This document shows, one piece after another, positions 49,748 through 59,219 of a stretch of 64,000 nt of DNA. The notes under the pieces were generated by a model that was given only the letters and a program-made list of their open reading frames with translations, made no database searches and had not been told where the DNA came from. Every line of letters begins with the position of its first letter. The first letter of the stretch is position 1. The stretch covers positions 282,706-346,705 of the forward strand of contig JAMOUJ010000006.1 in NCBI GenBank assembly GCA_027068075.1. The letters are read 5' to 3'. Source of the DNA: Candidatus Aminicenantota bacterium (GTDB lineage Bacteria > Acidobacteriota > Aminicenantia > S016-38). The translations under genes were made by a program, and so were the position numbers.

Positions 49748-51364
49748 TTACCTCAGGAGGACCGCTTCCACCCGGGGCATCCTCTCCACCCTGTAGACGG
49801 GAACCATCCAGGGTTTCCCGCCCCATTCTGAGACCAGGGTGGCGTCAAAAAGACCCCAGGTGAGAAACCCGTCGGGGCTTTTGGGTTCCAGCATCACCGC
49901 CGCCAGCCTGGAGAGGGGCTGGTTCATGGGCACGAGGAAGGAGCCTTCGGGGATTTTCACCTCTTTCCTTTGGTAAAAACCCCGGACCTTTTTTAAGTGA
50001 TGGCCCTGGTAGGGCAGGGGGGAGGCTTTTATTTCCTGGATGTTGAAAACCTCCGCTTCGGTCCGGAGGGGACGGAGGATTTTTTCCACCCTTATTCCGT
50101 TCCTCCGGAGGATTTCCACCGTGTGGGTCCCTGCCGGCAGTATTATGTATCCTCCGGGAAGTTTTACCGAAGCGGTGGGTTCCACGGGGGCGTAGAGGTA
50201 AAGGTGATAGGTGGCAGGGATGTCGGTCTTTTTCACCAGAAGGCCCCCGAACCAGGAGGGGTATTTTTCCCTTTTTTCCGGGGGAATTTTTTCCAGTTTA
50301 AACCTGAAGGAAGAAAGGTCAAAGTCCAGTATTTTCTTGAGGCGAAATTCCACCCCGAAGTCTGAGCCCGCCACCCGCTCCATCGCTCTGCGGTCGGCTT
50401 CCCTTTCAATTTCTCTCATTTCCCGTCCGTGGCGGGATGTAAAACTCAGGATGGCCCTCAGGAAGGCGTGGGCTCCCATGACCCTGGTGCGGAAGTCCGC
50501 CCGGGCGTAGTTCTCGTCCAGGATGGCAAAGCGGTTCCTCAGGCCCACATAATTGGTGCTGTATCGGGCTCCCACCGCCCGAAAAATCCAGCCCCTTTCC
50601 GGGGACTTTCTGTCCAGGAAGTTTCCGTAGGGGATTGGTCGGTAACCCAGTCCCTTCATGAGTTGGTTTATTTCCGGAAACATTTTTTCCCAGGAGTAGG
50701 AAGTCAAGGCCGGGTCCGTCCATGGGGCCATCTGGGGTTGCCAGGTTACCACATGGCGGTGGTAAACCCCGTCGGTGGTGTGCATGTCCACGAAAAGAAT
50801 CGGGTCCCACTCCTCCAGAACCCTTACCAGCCCCCGCACCTCGGGGCTTTCCTGCTTCACGAAATCCCGGTTGAGGTCCAGGCCTTGGCCGTTGTATCTT
50901 ACCCCCACCAGGGGAGGGCCCCCGTCCTCGTGGCGGTTTCTGCCGAGTTTTTCGTTCCCGTCCGGGTTGAATATGGGGCAGAAGAGGATTACCTGGTTTT
51001 TCAGCAGATCGGGATATTTGCCCTGGAGGAGTTCCCGGATCATCATGAGGGAGGCCTCCTTGCCCTCCACCTCCCCGGCGTGGATGTTGGCCTCTATGTA
51101 AACAACTTCCTTGCCCAGGGCTCTGGCCTCCCGGGGACTCCCCACCCCTTCTTCGCTTACTATGGCCAGGGGAATTTTCCTTCCCTCCCGGGAGGTGGCC
51201 AGGAATTTTATCCTGAGTTTCGCAGAAGAGCGGCGCAGGGTCCACAGGAATTCCATGACATCCCGGTAGGTGGAGGTCTCGGTGAAATTGGTCCTTTCAG
51301 CCCTGGTTAAAGGGGGGCCGGCCACCAGGGGGAGCACCAGGGCCAGCCAGAAAAGTTTCCTCAT
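49748..51364 (-). CDS. secreted M14-family zinc carboxypeptidase
   Basis: A 538-residue exported metallopeptidase. Signal peptide about residues 1-22; zinc ligands H95 and E98 in ANIHAGEVEGKEA and the His in FVDMHTTDG; RYNGQGLDLNRDF is the substrate-binding arginine region typical of M14. The C-terminal ~200 residues are beta-rich, perhaps a peptide-binding domain. It starts in the stop codon of the S9 gene (4-base overlap), so both are one operon read leftward. Confidence 0.88.
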   Translation of the reverse strand: MRKLFWLALVLPLVAGPPLTRAERTNFTETSTYRDVMEFLWTLRRSSAKLRIKFLATSREGRKIPLAIVSEEGVGSPREARALGKEVVYIEANIHAGEVEGKEASLMMIRELLQGKYPDLLKNQVILFCPIFNPDGNEKLGRNRHEDGGPPLVGVRYNGQGLDLNRDFVKQESPEVRGLVRVLEEWDPILFVDMHTTDGVYHRHVVTWQPQMAPWTDPALTSYSWEKMFPEINQLMKGLGYRPIPYGNFLDRKSPERGWIFRAVGARYSTNYVGLRNRFAILDENYARADFRTRVMGAHAFLRAILSFTSRHGREMREIEREADRRAMERVAGSDFGVEFRLKKILDFDLSSFRFKLEKIPPEKREKYPSWFGGLLVKKTDIPATYHLYLYAPVEPTASVKLPGGYIILPAGTHTVEILRRNGIRVEKILRPLRTEAEVFNIQEIKASPLPYQGHHLKKVRGFYQRKEVKIPEGSFLVPMNQPLSRLAAVMLEPKSPDGFLTWGLFDATLVSEWGGKPWMVPVYRVERMPRVEAVLLR

Positions 51365-54033
51365 TTGTTCACCTTTTTAACCACCCTGAACCCCACCAGC
51401 ATGGGCGGAGGAGGACTGTAGGCGGCCCTTTCGTCGGAGGTGTGCCAGCAGGAGAGCCCCATCACCTTGCCCTGACCTTTTTCCGAAAGGACCCATTCGG
51501 CAAGGTTGCCCCTGAGGTCGTACATCCCCTGGATCGGGTAAAAACTTCCCACGGGTTTTATCAGGCTCTCAAATCCCAGATTTTTTTCCGCATACTGACG
51601 GATGCTTTCCGCCTCCTGGGGATTGGGGGAATATCCCGCCCAGAAATCCAGGGTGTTTCCCGATTTTTTGCCCAGGGAAAGGAGTTTTTCAAATTCCTTT
51701 TCCGTGGGAAGTTCGTATTTTTCTCCGGTTTTTTCCGAAAGCCACCGGCAGTAGGCCACCGCTTCCCTGAAGGTAATGCCGCTGGCCGGCAGATTCCCGG
51801 TTTCCTTCCCCCAGTTGTGCTTGAATTCCGGATGCTCCTTTACAAATTCCCCGAACTGGGCCCTGGTTATTTCAAACCGGGAGACGAGGATTCCCCCCGC
51901 TTCCACCGTCTCCGGGACCAGGACCCCATTCTTCAAGAGGCCGTATTCGCCGTCCACCGAGGAAACCCTGGATAGGGCGATTCGCCTTTCCAGGGGAGAG
52001 TCCTGGGACACGGGCTTTTCTTCACCGGGTTTTCCAAGGAGGTATTTCTCTATCCAGGCCACCTCTTCCTCCATCTTCTTCCTCCGATGGGACGGTTTTC
52101 TCAGCCCGTGGGGTTCCCCGGGAAAGAGGATGAAGCGTACGGGGGCCTTTCCTATCCTCTTCAGGGCCCTGAAGAGTTGCCATCCCTGCTCCGTGGGGAC
52201 ATTTTTGTCTTCGGTTCCGAAGAAGATGATGGTGGGGGTGGTTATTTTTCTGGCTTTGAAGAGGGGGGATTTTTTTATGTAGGTTTCCGTGTTGTCCCAG
52301 GGAGTTCCGCCGAAGTAGAGTTCGTCAAACTGGGGGCCGAACATGCAGTTGCCGTAATCGCTGGTCCAGTTCACATCCCCGGCCCCGGGGGCCGCCACCT
52401 TAAATCGCCGGGTCTCGGTGATTAGGGCTATGGTCAAGATGGCCCCGTTGCTCCATCCGGCCACCGCCAGTTTTTCCGGGTCCACCATCCCCCTTCCGAT
52501 GAGGTAATCCACCCCGGATAGGATGTCCGGCACCTCCAGTTCGTAGTAGTGGCCTATGATGGATTCCACGAAGTCAAGCCCGTAGTTGGAACTTCCCGAG
52601 TAATTCACGAAGAGGACGAAGAAGCCCCGGTTGGCCCAGTAATGGGGGTAGTAGGCCCAGGAGTTTTTGAACCAGTCGGCGTCGTAGCCGGCGGGTCCCC
52701 CGTGTATGTTCAGCATGAGAGGGTATTTCTTTCCCCTTTCGTATCCCTTGGGGTAGTACAGGATGCCTTCAATAACCCTTCCCCCGGCGGATTTCCACTT
52801 TACCACCTCCGTGCGGGCCAGGAAGCGGTCCTTAAGGTAGGAATTTATGCGGGTAATCTGGCGGGGCGACGAGAGATCTTTTCCTTCCACAGAGGAAAGG
52901 TAGAGTTGAGGAGGCTGGCTGGAGGTGCTCCTGAGGAAGAGGAGTTTTTTCCCGTCCCGGGAAAGGACAAGTCCCATGATGGTCTGGAAGAACTCGTCCT
53001 TTATCCGGTGAACCTTCCACCGGCGGGGGTCCTTTCCTGGGGCCTCTATGATAATGGGTATGTTCCGGGCACCGTTGGCCAGGGAGGCGGCCACCAGGTC
53101 CTTTCCGCAGGTTAGCCTTCCGTGATAAAGCCCTCCGATGCCCCAATCCCAGTGGAGGGGAACCCTTTCGTAGGAATCGTCGGGAACTGAATAAAGGTAG
53201 AGAAGTTCTATCCCCGGGCCCCTTTTTTCCTCGTGGCGGGAGTAGGTCTCCAGGAAGACCACCCGGTCGTCGTCCATCCATTGGAAATTTGTGGGGGAAA
53301 AGTACTTATCCTTGAAGATTTCCTTTTTCTCACCTGTCTTAAGGTCCCAGAGGAAGTACTTGGGCCGGGGCTCCGGCTCCGCCACATAGGAGGGGGTGTC
53401 TATGTGGGTGGTGATTACGAACCTTCCCGAAGGGGAGACGGAGAAGTCGGTTATCCTGTCCCGGTTCAGGGTCAGTCTCCTTACCTTCCGGGTTTTAAGG
53501 TCAACGGAAAAAAGCCTTACCGGGAAGAAGAATTTTTTGTCCTCCACGATAACTGAATCGTCCTTGTTTTTCTTCCTGTCCTTTTCCAGCCGGTAGGTTT
53601 TTTCCCGGGCCAGGACTATGATCTCGTGGTCGTTTCTCCAGCGGAAGTCTATTACCCCCCTGGGCATGGAAGTTATTTTTTCCGGTTCCCCGCCGGAGAG
53701 GTGCAGGATGTAAACCTGGGGTTTTTCCTTCCGGTCCGATATGAAACCTATTTTCCTGCCGTCGGGTGACCACCGGGGGGAGAATTCCGAGTGCTTTCCC
53801 CGGGTGATCTGGATCGGTTCTCCCCCTTCGGCTTTGCTCAGCCATAGGTGGGAGAAGACCTTGTTTTCCTTTTCGTCCGCTCCGGCCTGAACCCAGACGA
53901 TCTTCTTCCCGTCCGGGGAGATGGAGAACCTGGATATGGTCTGGTAGTTTAGGACATCCTTCAGGGAGAAGTCCTTGCCCCAGGCCGCCCACACCGTCAA
54001 TAAAGCGGTTATAAATACTGCAATTTTTCGCAT
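51361..54033 (-). CDS. S9 prolyl-oligopeptidase-family peptidase fused to a formylglycine-generating-enzyme-like domain
   Basis: An 890-residue exported protein. The start MRKIAVFITALL follows AAGGAGG, 16 codons inside a longer frame. Signal peptide, WD40-like propeller (about 20-400: SPRWSPDGRKIGFISDR, FSVSPSGRFVITTH), then the alpha/beta hydrolase with nucleophile VAGWSNGAILT, acid TEDKNVP and GEPHGLRKP. The last ~200 residues are an FGE-sulfatase/SUMF1 domain: VSRFEITRAQFGEFVKEHP, ITFREAVAYCRWLSEKTGEKYELPTEKEFE, GMYDLRGNLAEWVLSE and PMLVGFRVVKK. The domain may bind substrate or act as an ergothioneine/FGE-like oxidase; unclear. Confidence 0.9.
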   Translation of the reverse strand: MRKIAVFITALLTVWAAWGKDFSLKDVLNYQTISRFSISPDGKKIVWVQAGADEKENKVFSHLWLSKAEGGEPIQITRGKHSEFSPRWSPDGRKIGFISDRKEKPQVYILHLSGGEPEKITSMPRGVIDFRWRNDHEIIVLAREKTYRLEKDRKKNKDDSVIVEDKKFFFPVRLFSVDLKTRKVRRLTLNRDRITDFSVSPSGRFVITTHIDTPSYVAEPEPRPKYFLWDLKTGEKKEIFKDKYFSPTNFQWMDDDRVVFLETYSRHEEKRGPGIELLYLYSVPDDSYERVPLHWDWGIGGLYHGRLTCGKDLVAASLANGARNIPIIIEAPGKDPRRWKVHRIKDEFFQTIMGLVLSRDGKKLLFLRSTSSQPPQLYLSSVEGKDLSSPRQITRINSYLKDRFLARTEVVKWKSAGGRVIEGILYYPKGYERGKKYPLMLNIHGGPAGYDADWFKNSWAYYPHYWANRGFFVLFVNYSGSSNYGLDFVESIIGHYYELEVPDILSGVDYLIGRGMVDPEKLAVAGWSNGAILTIALITETRRFKVAAPGAGDVNWTSDYGNCMFGPQFDELYFGGTPWDNTETYIKKSPLFKARKITTPTIIFFGTEDKNVPTEQGWQLFRALKRIGKAPVRFILFPGEPHGLRKPSHRRKKMEEEVAWIEKYLLGKPGEEKPVSQDSPLERRIALSRVSSVDGEYGLLKNGVLVPETVEAGGILVSRFEITRAQFGEFVKEHPEFKHNWGKETGNLPASGITFREAVAYCRWLSEKTGEKYELPTEKEFEKLLSLGKKSGNTLDFWAGYSPNPQEAESIRQYAEKNLGFESLIKPVGSFYPIQGMYDLRGNLAEWVLSEKGQGKVMGLSCWHTSDERAAYSPPPPMLVGFRVVKKVNK

Positions 54034-54088
54034 AACTTCCTCCTTACTATTTTTTACGCTTTTTCGGGAAAACTTTCCCACGGAAGGT

Positions 54089-54811
54089 TTAAAATTCCGG
54101 GAGGTGTTGCTTCAGCCAGGGCTTGAGTTTTTCCAGGGCTTCCTCCGCCGAATCGGCGTATTCTATTATCTTCCAGTCCTCCTCGGAGATGTATCCCTTC
54201 TCTATTAGCCTGGGGAAGTTTACTGTGCTGTCCCAGTGGTGGCGTGCCATGAGCAGGACCGGTATCCTCGGTTTCTTTCCCGTCTGAATCAGGGTCAGGG
54301 TTTCAAAGAGTTCGTCCATGGTCCCGTAGCCCCCGGGGAAGAAGATTTCCGCCTTGGCCAGATACATGAACCAGAACTTCCTCATGAAGAAGTAGTGAAA
54401 TTCAAAGTTCAGATCCGGGTCTATGTAGTCGTTGGGAAACTGCTCCTGGGGGATGGAAATGTTGAAGCCGATGGAGGGGACCCCTGCCCTTTTAGCCCCC
54501 CGGTTGGCGGCCTCCATTATGCCGGGGCCTCCCCCGGTGCATATGCCGAATCCGTGGTTCCTGTGGTTTTCCTTAACCCAGGTGCCGATCAGATAGGCCA
54601 GTTCCTCCGCCATGCGGTAGTATTTTCGGTTTTCCGGATCGGGGTCGTCGGGTTTAATCCTTGAGGAGCCGTAAAAGACCACAGTGTGCCTTATTCCCGC
54701 CCTTTTTAACTTCCTTTCGGGATGGAGGTATTCCGCCAGGATTCTCACGGTCCTGGCCTCCGGGGAATTGAGAAATTCCGGGTCTTTGTATGCCTTCTTT
54801 GCTCTTTCCAT
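54089..54811 (-). CDS. LOG-family (TIGR00730) nucleotide phosphoribohydrolase-like protein
   Basis: A 240-residue cytoplasmic Rossmann-fold protein with the two LOG motifs: GGGPGIMEAANRGA and FFPGGYGTMDELFE. LOG enzymes release bases from nucleoside 5'-monophosphates (cytokinin activation in plants; YvdD, YgdH in bacteria). It has a longer N-terminus than LOG proper, as in the YgdH-like group. The ATG is 6 bases after a TATCAT box with no Shine-Dalgarno sequence. Confidence 0.88.
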   Translation of the reverse strand: MERAKKAYKDPEFLNSPEARTVRILAEYLHPERKLKRAGIRHTVVFYGSSRIKPDDPDPENRKYYRMAEELAYLIGTWVKENHRNHGFGICTGGGPGIMEAANRGAKRAGVPSIGFNISIPQEQFPNDYIDPDLNFEFHYFFMRKFWFMYLAKAEIFFPGGYGTMDELFETLTLIQTGKKPRIPVLLMARHHWDSTVNFPRLIEKGYISEEDWKIIEYADSAEEALEKLKPWLKQHLPEF

Positions 54812-54817
54812 TGGAAA

Positions 54818-54823
54818 ATGATA
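54818..54823 (-). promoter_or_regulatory. -10 box for a leaderless LOG transcript
   Basis: TATCAT on the minus strand (54823-54818) followed by TTTCCA and the ATG at 54811. The -35 region is weak. Confidence 0.5.
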
Positions 54824-54881
54824 TCACAAAGCCCGGCCCCGGTAACAACGGTGTGGGAAGGGGGAGGAAATCGCTTATTTC

Positions 54882-54910
54882 TTTACAATTTTGGTGAAAC
54901 CGTATAAAAT
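54882..54910 (+). promoter_or_regulatory. sigma-70 promoter of the tol-pal operon, leaderless
   Basis: TTTACA (54882-54887), a 17-base spacer and TAAAAT (54905-54910), 7 bases before the tolQ ATG at 54918; no Shine-Dalgarno sequence. Confidence 0.65.
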
Positions 54911-54917
54911 ACCGGGG

Positions 54918-55562
54918 ATGAACATCCTGAGCCTTTACGCCCAGACCACCCTGGTAGCAAAACTGGTCATTTTCATCCTCATCGGGTTTTCCTTCTATTC
55001 CTGGGCGGTGATAATCGCCAAATACCTGTTTCTCAACGCCGTGAGGAAGGACAACGAGGAGGTGAGGAAGGTTCTCTTCAAGGCCAGGGACATGAAGGAT
55101 TTTCAGAAGATAGCCCGCCGTTTTCCCCGCTCCTCCTTTTCCAGAATTTTCACGGGCATCAACGAGGACATAAGGGTTAAGAAAATTTCCTCCCTGGAGT
55201 CCCTGGAGAGGGCCCTTCTTCAGAGGCTTGCAGAGGAGATAAACCGCCTGGAGTCCTATGTTTCCTTCTTGGCCATCACCGCCAGTTCTGCCCCCTTCAT
55301 AGGGCTTTTCGGAACGGTCTGGGGCATAATGAACGCCTTTCGGGAAATCGGCGAAAAAAAGACCGCCTCCCTGGTGGCGGTGGCCCCGGGGATAGCCGAA
55401 GCCCTTATCACCACCGCCGCCGGACTCTTCGCTGCGGTGCCTGCGGTGATTTTCTACAATTATTTTTCCGCTAAGATAAGGCGGCTTTCCCAGGAGGCGG
55501 AGAATTTTTCCAACGAAATACTCATAGTGGCCGAGAGGCTCACAAGGAATGCTGAGGAATAG
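54918..55562 (+). CDS. tolQ: TolQ/ExbB-like proton channel
   Basis: A 214-residue inner membrane protein with three helices (about residues 10-35, 120-145, 155-185). SSAPFIGLFGTVWGIMNAFREIG and VAPGIAEALITTAAGLFAAVPAVIFYNYF are the MotA/TolQ/ExbB signature. With TolR it uses proton flow to power outer membrane constriction through TolA-TolB-Pal. The ATG at 54918 is preferred to upstream TTG/GTG in the promoter. Confidence 0.93.
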   Translation: MNILSLYAQTTLVAKLVIFILIGFSFYSWAVIIAKYLFLNAVRKDNEEVRKVLFKARDMKDFQKIARRFPRSSFSRIFTGINEDIRVKKISSLESLERALLQRLAEEINRLESYVSFLAITASSAPFIGLFGTVWGIMNAFREIGEKKTASLVAVAPGIAEALITTAAGLFAAVPAVIFYNYFSAKIRRLSQEAENFSNEILIVAERLTRNAEE

Positions 55563-55959
55563 AATAAATCACGCCCCCAGGGCCATGGCTGAGATAAATG
55601 TCACACCCCTGGTGGATGTGATGCTGGTCCTTCTAATAATTTTCATGGTGACGGCCCCCATGATGCAGGCCGGGATAGATGTGGACCTTCCCACCGCCGG
55701 TTACATAACCACCAGGGAAGAAACGCGCCTGGTCATCACCATAGACAAGAAGGGATATGTGTATTTTGACAAGAAGGTTATCCATCCCCGGCTTCTGGAG
55801 GAGCAACTAAAGGCGTATTTCCACGGGGCCCGAAAAAAGGTGGTTTTCCTGAAGGCCGACCGGTCAGTCCCCTACGGTAAAGTTATAGAGATCCTGGACA
55901 TAATCAAGAGAAGCGGGATTGAAACGGTGGGCATGGTGGTCCAGCCCAGGAGAAAATGA
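55549..55959 (+). CDS. tolR: TolR/ExbD-like protein
   Basis: A 136-residue protein with one membrane helix (about 20-43). AEINVTPLVDVMLVLLIIFMVTAPM carries the essential aspartate (VDVML) of TolR/ExbD. The rest is the periplasmic domain. It overlaps tolQ by 14 bases; an ATG at 55585 is an alternative start. Confidence 0.93.
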   Translation: MLRNRINHAPRAMAEINVTPLVDVMLVLLIIFMVTAPMMQAGIDVDLPTAGYITTREETRLVITIDKKGYVYFDKKVIHPRLLEEQLKAYFHGARKKVVFLKADRSVPYGKVIEILDIIKRSGIETVGMVVQPRRK

Positions 55960-56663
55960 GCCAGAAGAGGGTTCTGAGGCTGGGGCTTATCCTTTCCCTG
56001 GCGTTTCACCTGGGGTTTCTTCTGGTGGCTTCCCTGAGCAGTTTCGGAGAGAAGCCCCAACCCAGGTTCCGGGAGTTCGTTTCCCTGGTGGAACTTCCCG
56101 GGGGGGGAGGTGGTGGCGGGGGAAAACCCGCCCTGAAGCAGGGAAAGGTGTGGGAACTCAAGAAGATAACCGAGGTGAAAAAACAACCCAAACTGGTGTA
56201 TCCCCGCAAAAAGAAGCGGAGAAAGCATCGCTACATCACCAGGAAAAAGAGTGCCGTGGTGGTGAGGAGGAAGACCTCCCGCAGTTCCCGGTCTTCCCCG
56301 GGGCAGGAGGGGGAAGGCGCCCCCACCATATCCTTCGGAGGCGGTGCTGGCCCCGGAGGTGGAGGCGGGGGAGAAATGCGCCTGGGGAATTTTCCCTATC
56401 CCTTTTTCCTGATTACCGTCAGGGAGAAAATAGGTTTTAACTGGGCCCAATTGATGGGAGGGAAAAAACTGGGAACGGAGATATGGGTTTACTTCAAGAT
56501 TAACCGCCAGGGGAAAATCGTTGAAATAAAACTGGAGAAACCCTGCGGAATCTCCAGGTTTGATAACTACGCCCTCCAGGCGGTGAAGGACGCCGAGCCC
56601 TTTCCCCGTCTCCCGTCCACCTACAGCGGAGATTACCTTGCTATAAGGGTGATTTTTGAATAG
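55956..56663 (+). CDS. TolA/TonB-like energy transducer
   Basis: A 235-residue periplasm-spanning protein: N-terminal helix (LGLILSLAFHLGFLLVASL, with the conserved S-x3-H), a glycine run (about 49-56), a basic linker rich in Lys/Arg, a second Gly-rich run, and a C-terminal TonB/TolA domain (GTEIWVYFKINRQGKIVEIKLEKPCGISRFDNYALQAVKDAEPFPRLP). Its position between tolR and tolB makes TolA the likely role. Confidence 0.88.
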   Translation: MSQKRVLRLGLILSLAFHLGFLLVASLSSFGEKPQPRFREFVSLVELPGGGGGGGGKPALKQGKVWELKKITEVKKQPKLVYPRKKKRRKHRYITRKKSAVVVRRKTSRSSRSSPGQEGEGAPTISFGGGAGPGGGGGGEMRLGNFPYPFFLITVREKIGFNWAQLMGGKKLGTEIWVYFKINRQGKIVEIKLEKPCGISRFDNYALQAVKDAEPFPRLPSTYSGDYLAIRVIFE

Positions 56664-57954
56664 AATTTACCCCATGAGAAAGATTTTCCTCCTTTTAGCC
56701 CTTTTTCCTCTTCTTCTGGCCCAGCAGGAGATAACCATAAGGATAAGGGGTGGGATTCCCGCCATCCGGATAGCGGTGCCCCCCTTTAAAATAAAGGCCT
56801 ACACCGACCAGGGGAAGGCCGCCGCCCGGGAAATAGAGGAGACCTTCCGGGCAGACCTCGCCTTCTCCCGGGTTTTTGAACCCCTTTCCCGGGACCTTCT
56901 TGCCCTGGTTAAGGACACCAATCCGGATAAGCCCGACCTGAAGGCTTGGGAATCCGTGGGGGCCTCGGTGGTTTTTATGGGGAAGGTGGAGGAAAGGGGC
57001 GGTCAACTCAGGTTTACCGGCAAACTCTACGATGCCAGGACCAAGGGGTTTATCCTGGGAAAAAGTTTTTTCGGTAAGGCGAAGTTCCGCAGGCTCATGG
57101 CCCACAGGATGGGAGACGAACTTTTAAAATACTTCGGCCAGATCCCCATTTTCACATCCAAAATAGCCTTCATATCCGACCGGGACGGCAACAGGGAACT
57201 TTACATAATGGATTACGACGGGATGAACCAGGTCAGACTTACATACACCAAGGGGATGGAGATGCTCCCGGCCTGGTCCCACAACGGGGAAATGGTGGCC
57301 TACACCTCCTTCCGCCGGGGAAGCCCCTCCCTGTACATAAGGTTTATTTACCAGGGAAAGGACAAACTGGTGGCCCAGGGGGGATCCAACATAACTCCGG
57401 ATTTTTCCCCGGACGACAAACTTCTCCTTTATTCCTCCTCCCTGCCCGGGAACTACGAAATTTTCCTTTACAACCTGAGGACGGAGCAGAGGAGGCGTCT
57501 CACCTATTCCTACGGTTCTGACCTGAGCCCCAAGTGGTCTCCGGACGGGGAAAAGATCCTGTTTTCCTCGGACAGAAGCGGTTCCCCGCAACTCTACATA
57601 ATGGACAAAAACGGGAAGAACCCCAGGAGGATCACCTTCCAGGGGAGTTACAACGCCTCCCCGGACTGGGCCCCCGACGGCGACAGGGTGGTGTATGTGA
57701 GCAGGGTGATGGGAAGGTTCAATCTTTACATTCTTTACCTTTCCACATCCCAGGTGATAAAATTAACCTCTGGAATGGCAATGAACGAAAACCCCTGTTT
57801 CTCCCCCGACGGCCGTCACATAGTGTTCTCCTCCAACAGGAGCGGAAGGTATCAAATCTACATAATGGATTACGACGGCAAAAACCTCCGCCAACTTACT
57901 TCCCGCGGAAATAACCTTATGCCATCGTGGCAGAAAATAAATCATAGGAGGTAA
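56656..57954 (+). CDS. tolB: Tol-Pal translocation protein TolB
   Basis: A 432-residue periplasmic protein: signal peptide, N-terminal D1 domain (about 25-140), and a six-blade propeller with repeats such as KIAFISDRDGNRELYIMDYDG, PKWSPDGEKILFSSDRSG and PCFSPDGRHIVFSSNRSG. It links TolA to Pal. The TTG at 56656 overlaps the previous stop and has AGGGTGA nearby; an ATG at 56674 (MRKIFLL) is an equally possible start. Confidence 0.93.
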   Translation: MNRIYPMRKIFLLLALFPLLLAQQEITIRIRGGIPAIRIAVPPFKIKAYTDQGKAAAREIEETFRADLAFSRVFEPLSRDLLALVKDTNPDKPDLKAWESVGASVVFMGKVEERGGQLRFTGKLYDARTKGFILGKSFFGKAKFRRLMAHRMGDELLKYFGQIPIFTSKIAFISDRDGNRELYIMDYDGMNQVRLTYTKGMEMLPAWSHNGEMVAYTSFRRGSPSLYIRFIYQGKDKLVAQGGSNITPDFSPDDKLLLYSSSLPGNYEIFLYNLRTEQRRRLTYSYGSDLSPKWSPDGEKILFSSDRSGSPQLYIMDKNGKNPRRITFQGSYNASPDWAPDGDRVVYVSRVMGRFNLYILYLSTSQVIKLTSGMAMNENPCFSPDGRHIVFSSNRSGRYQIYIMDYDGKNLRQLTSRGNNLMPSWQKINHRR

Positions 57955-57957
57955 ATA

Positions 57958-58500
57958 ATGAAAAAAATCACCCTGGTCCTTGTAGCAGGGATTTTCCTGA
58001 TTACCCTGGGAGGATGTAAGAAGAAGGAGAAGGTCAAGGTCATTCCCCCGGCGGCAAAGCAGGTGGCCAAGACCGGGGAGGAGGTCAAGGAAAAACCTAT
58101 CCCCAAACCCGTGGTTCAGGAAGAGAGCATTGAGGACATGAGCCTGGAGGAAATCAACCGGAAGGGCTACCTTCAGAGAATCTATTTTGACTTTGATAAA
58201 TACGACATAAGGGAAGACCAGAAGCCCATTCTCATCAAAAACGCCGAATGGCTGAAGGCCCATCCCACGGTGAAAATCCTCATTGAGGGGCACTGCGACG
58301 AGAGGGGAACCGAGGAATACAACCTGGCCCTGGGCGAAAAGAGGGCCAAGGCGGTGAGGGACTTCCTCATAAGTCTGGGAATTTCCCCTGACAGAATAAA
58401 GATAGTGAGTTACGGAAAGAGCCGTCCCCTGGATCCCCGGCACAACGAGGAGGCCTGGGCCAAAAATAGAAGGGCGGAGTTTGTTATAATAGCCAAGTGA
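57958..58500 (+). CDS. pal: peptidoglycan-associated lipoprotein Pal
   Basis: A 180-residue outer membrane lipoprotein. The signal ends in LGGC (lipobox), a charged linker follows, then the OmpA-like domain (about 75-178): IYFDFDKYDIREDQ, LIEGHCDERGTEEYNLALGEKRAKAVRDFLISLGI and NRRAEFVI, which binds meso-diaminopimelate of peptidoglycan. Preceded by AGGAGG. Confidence 0.95.
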   Translation: MKKITLVLVAGIFLITLGGCKKKEKVKVIPPAAKQVAKTGEEVKEKPIPKPVVQEESIEDMSLEEINRKGYLQRIYFDFDKYDIREDQKPILIKNAEWLKAHPTVKILIEGHCDERGTEEYNLALGEKRAKAVRDFLISLGISPDRIKIVSYGKSRPLDPRHNEEAWAKNRRAEFVIIAK

Positions 58501-59219
58501 GGAAGGCTCTTGTAATAATCCTGGTCCTTCTGTTCTTTTCCCCTTCCTACGCCCTGAGGAGGAAGAGAAAAAAGAAGGCCCGCCAGACTACCCAGCAGGC
58601 CAGCACCGAGCAGGGGGAGGTTAACCAGCAGGAACTTGCCCTTCTGAGGGCCGATTTTAATCAACTCCAGGAGAGGTTGAGGAACCTGGAGGCGGCTTTG
58701 AAGGAGTGCCAGAACACCAACTCCGAGGCCATGAGGAAGATTGAGGCCCTTCAGATGAGGGTAGCGGCCCTGGAGCAGAGGATTGACGAGTTGAAACTGG
58801 CCATGAAGAATCAGGCCGCCGGCCAGTCCGTTTCCACCTCCACCCAGGAGGAAATCCCCAGGGAAGAACTTTACCGGCGGGGCTTCAACGCCTTCATTGA
58901 GGGGAAATACGAGGAGGCCATAACCCATTTTCGTAGATATGTCCAGAAGTACCCCCAGGCCAAGGAAACCGCCAGCGCCATGTTCTGGTGCGGAGAGAGT
59001 TATTTCAGAATGAACAACTATGTGGCGGCGGCCTCCTGGTACGAGAAGGTGGTAAAACTTTTCCCCAACAGCATAAAGGCTCCCACTTCCCTTTATCGGC
59101 TGGCCCAATGCTACAAGAAGATGGGTAACCTCAAGAAGGCCAGGAAATACATCAGGGAACTTCTTCAGAGGTATCCAGACTCCGAAGAGGCAACCCTGGC
59201 AAGGAGGGGAGAGTATTAA
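58497..59219 (+). CDS. cpoB: Tol-Pal-associated protein CpoB/YbgF
   Basis: A 240-residue periplasmic protein: signal peptide (about 1-19), coiled coil (about 45-100; LRADFNQLQERLRNLEAALKE), then TPR repeats (YRRGFNAFIEGKYEEAITHFRRYVQKYP, FWCGESYFRMNNYVAAASWYEKVVKLFP). It coordinates wall synthesis with Tol action. GTG start overlapping pal by 4 bases. Confidence 0.9.
   Translation: MRKALVIILVLLFFSPSYALRRKRKKKARQTTQQASTEQGEVNQQELALLRADFNQLQERLRNLEAALKECQNTNSEAMRKIEALQMRVAALEQRIDELKLAMKNQAAGQSVSTSTQEEIPREELYRRGFNAFIEGKYEEAITHFRRYVQKYPQAKETASAMFWCGESYFRMNNYVAAASWYEKVVKLFPNSIKAPTSLYRLAQCYKKMGNLKKARKYIRELLQRYPDSEEATLARRGEY

Noticed and set aside
56100-56127. Glycine-codon run (GGGGGGAGGTGG) in the TolA/TonB-like gene as a repeat element or frameshift
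   Set aside because: The frame stays open through it and poly-Gly linkers are common in TonB/TolA proteins.
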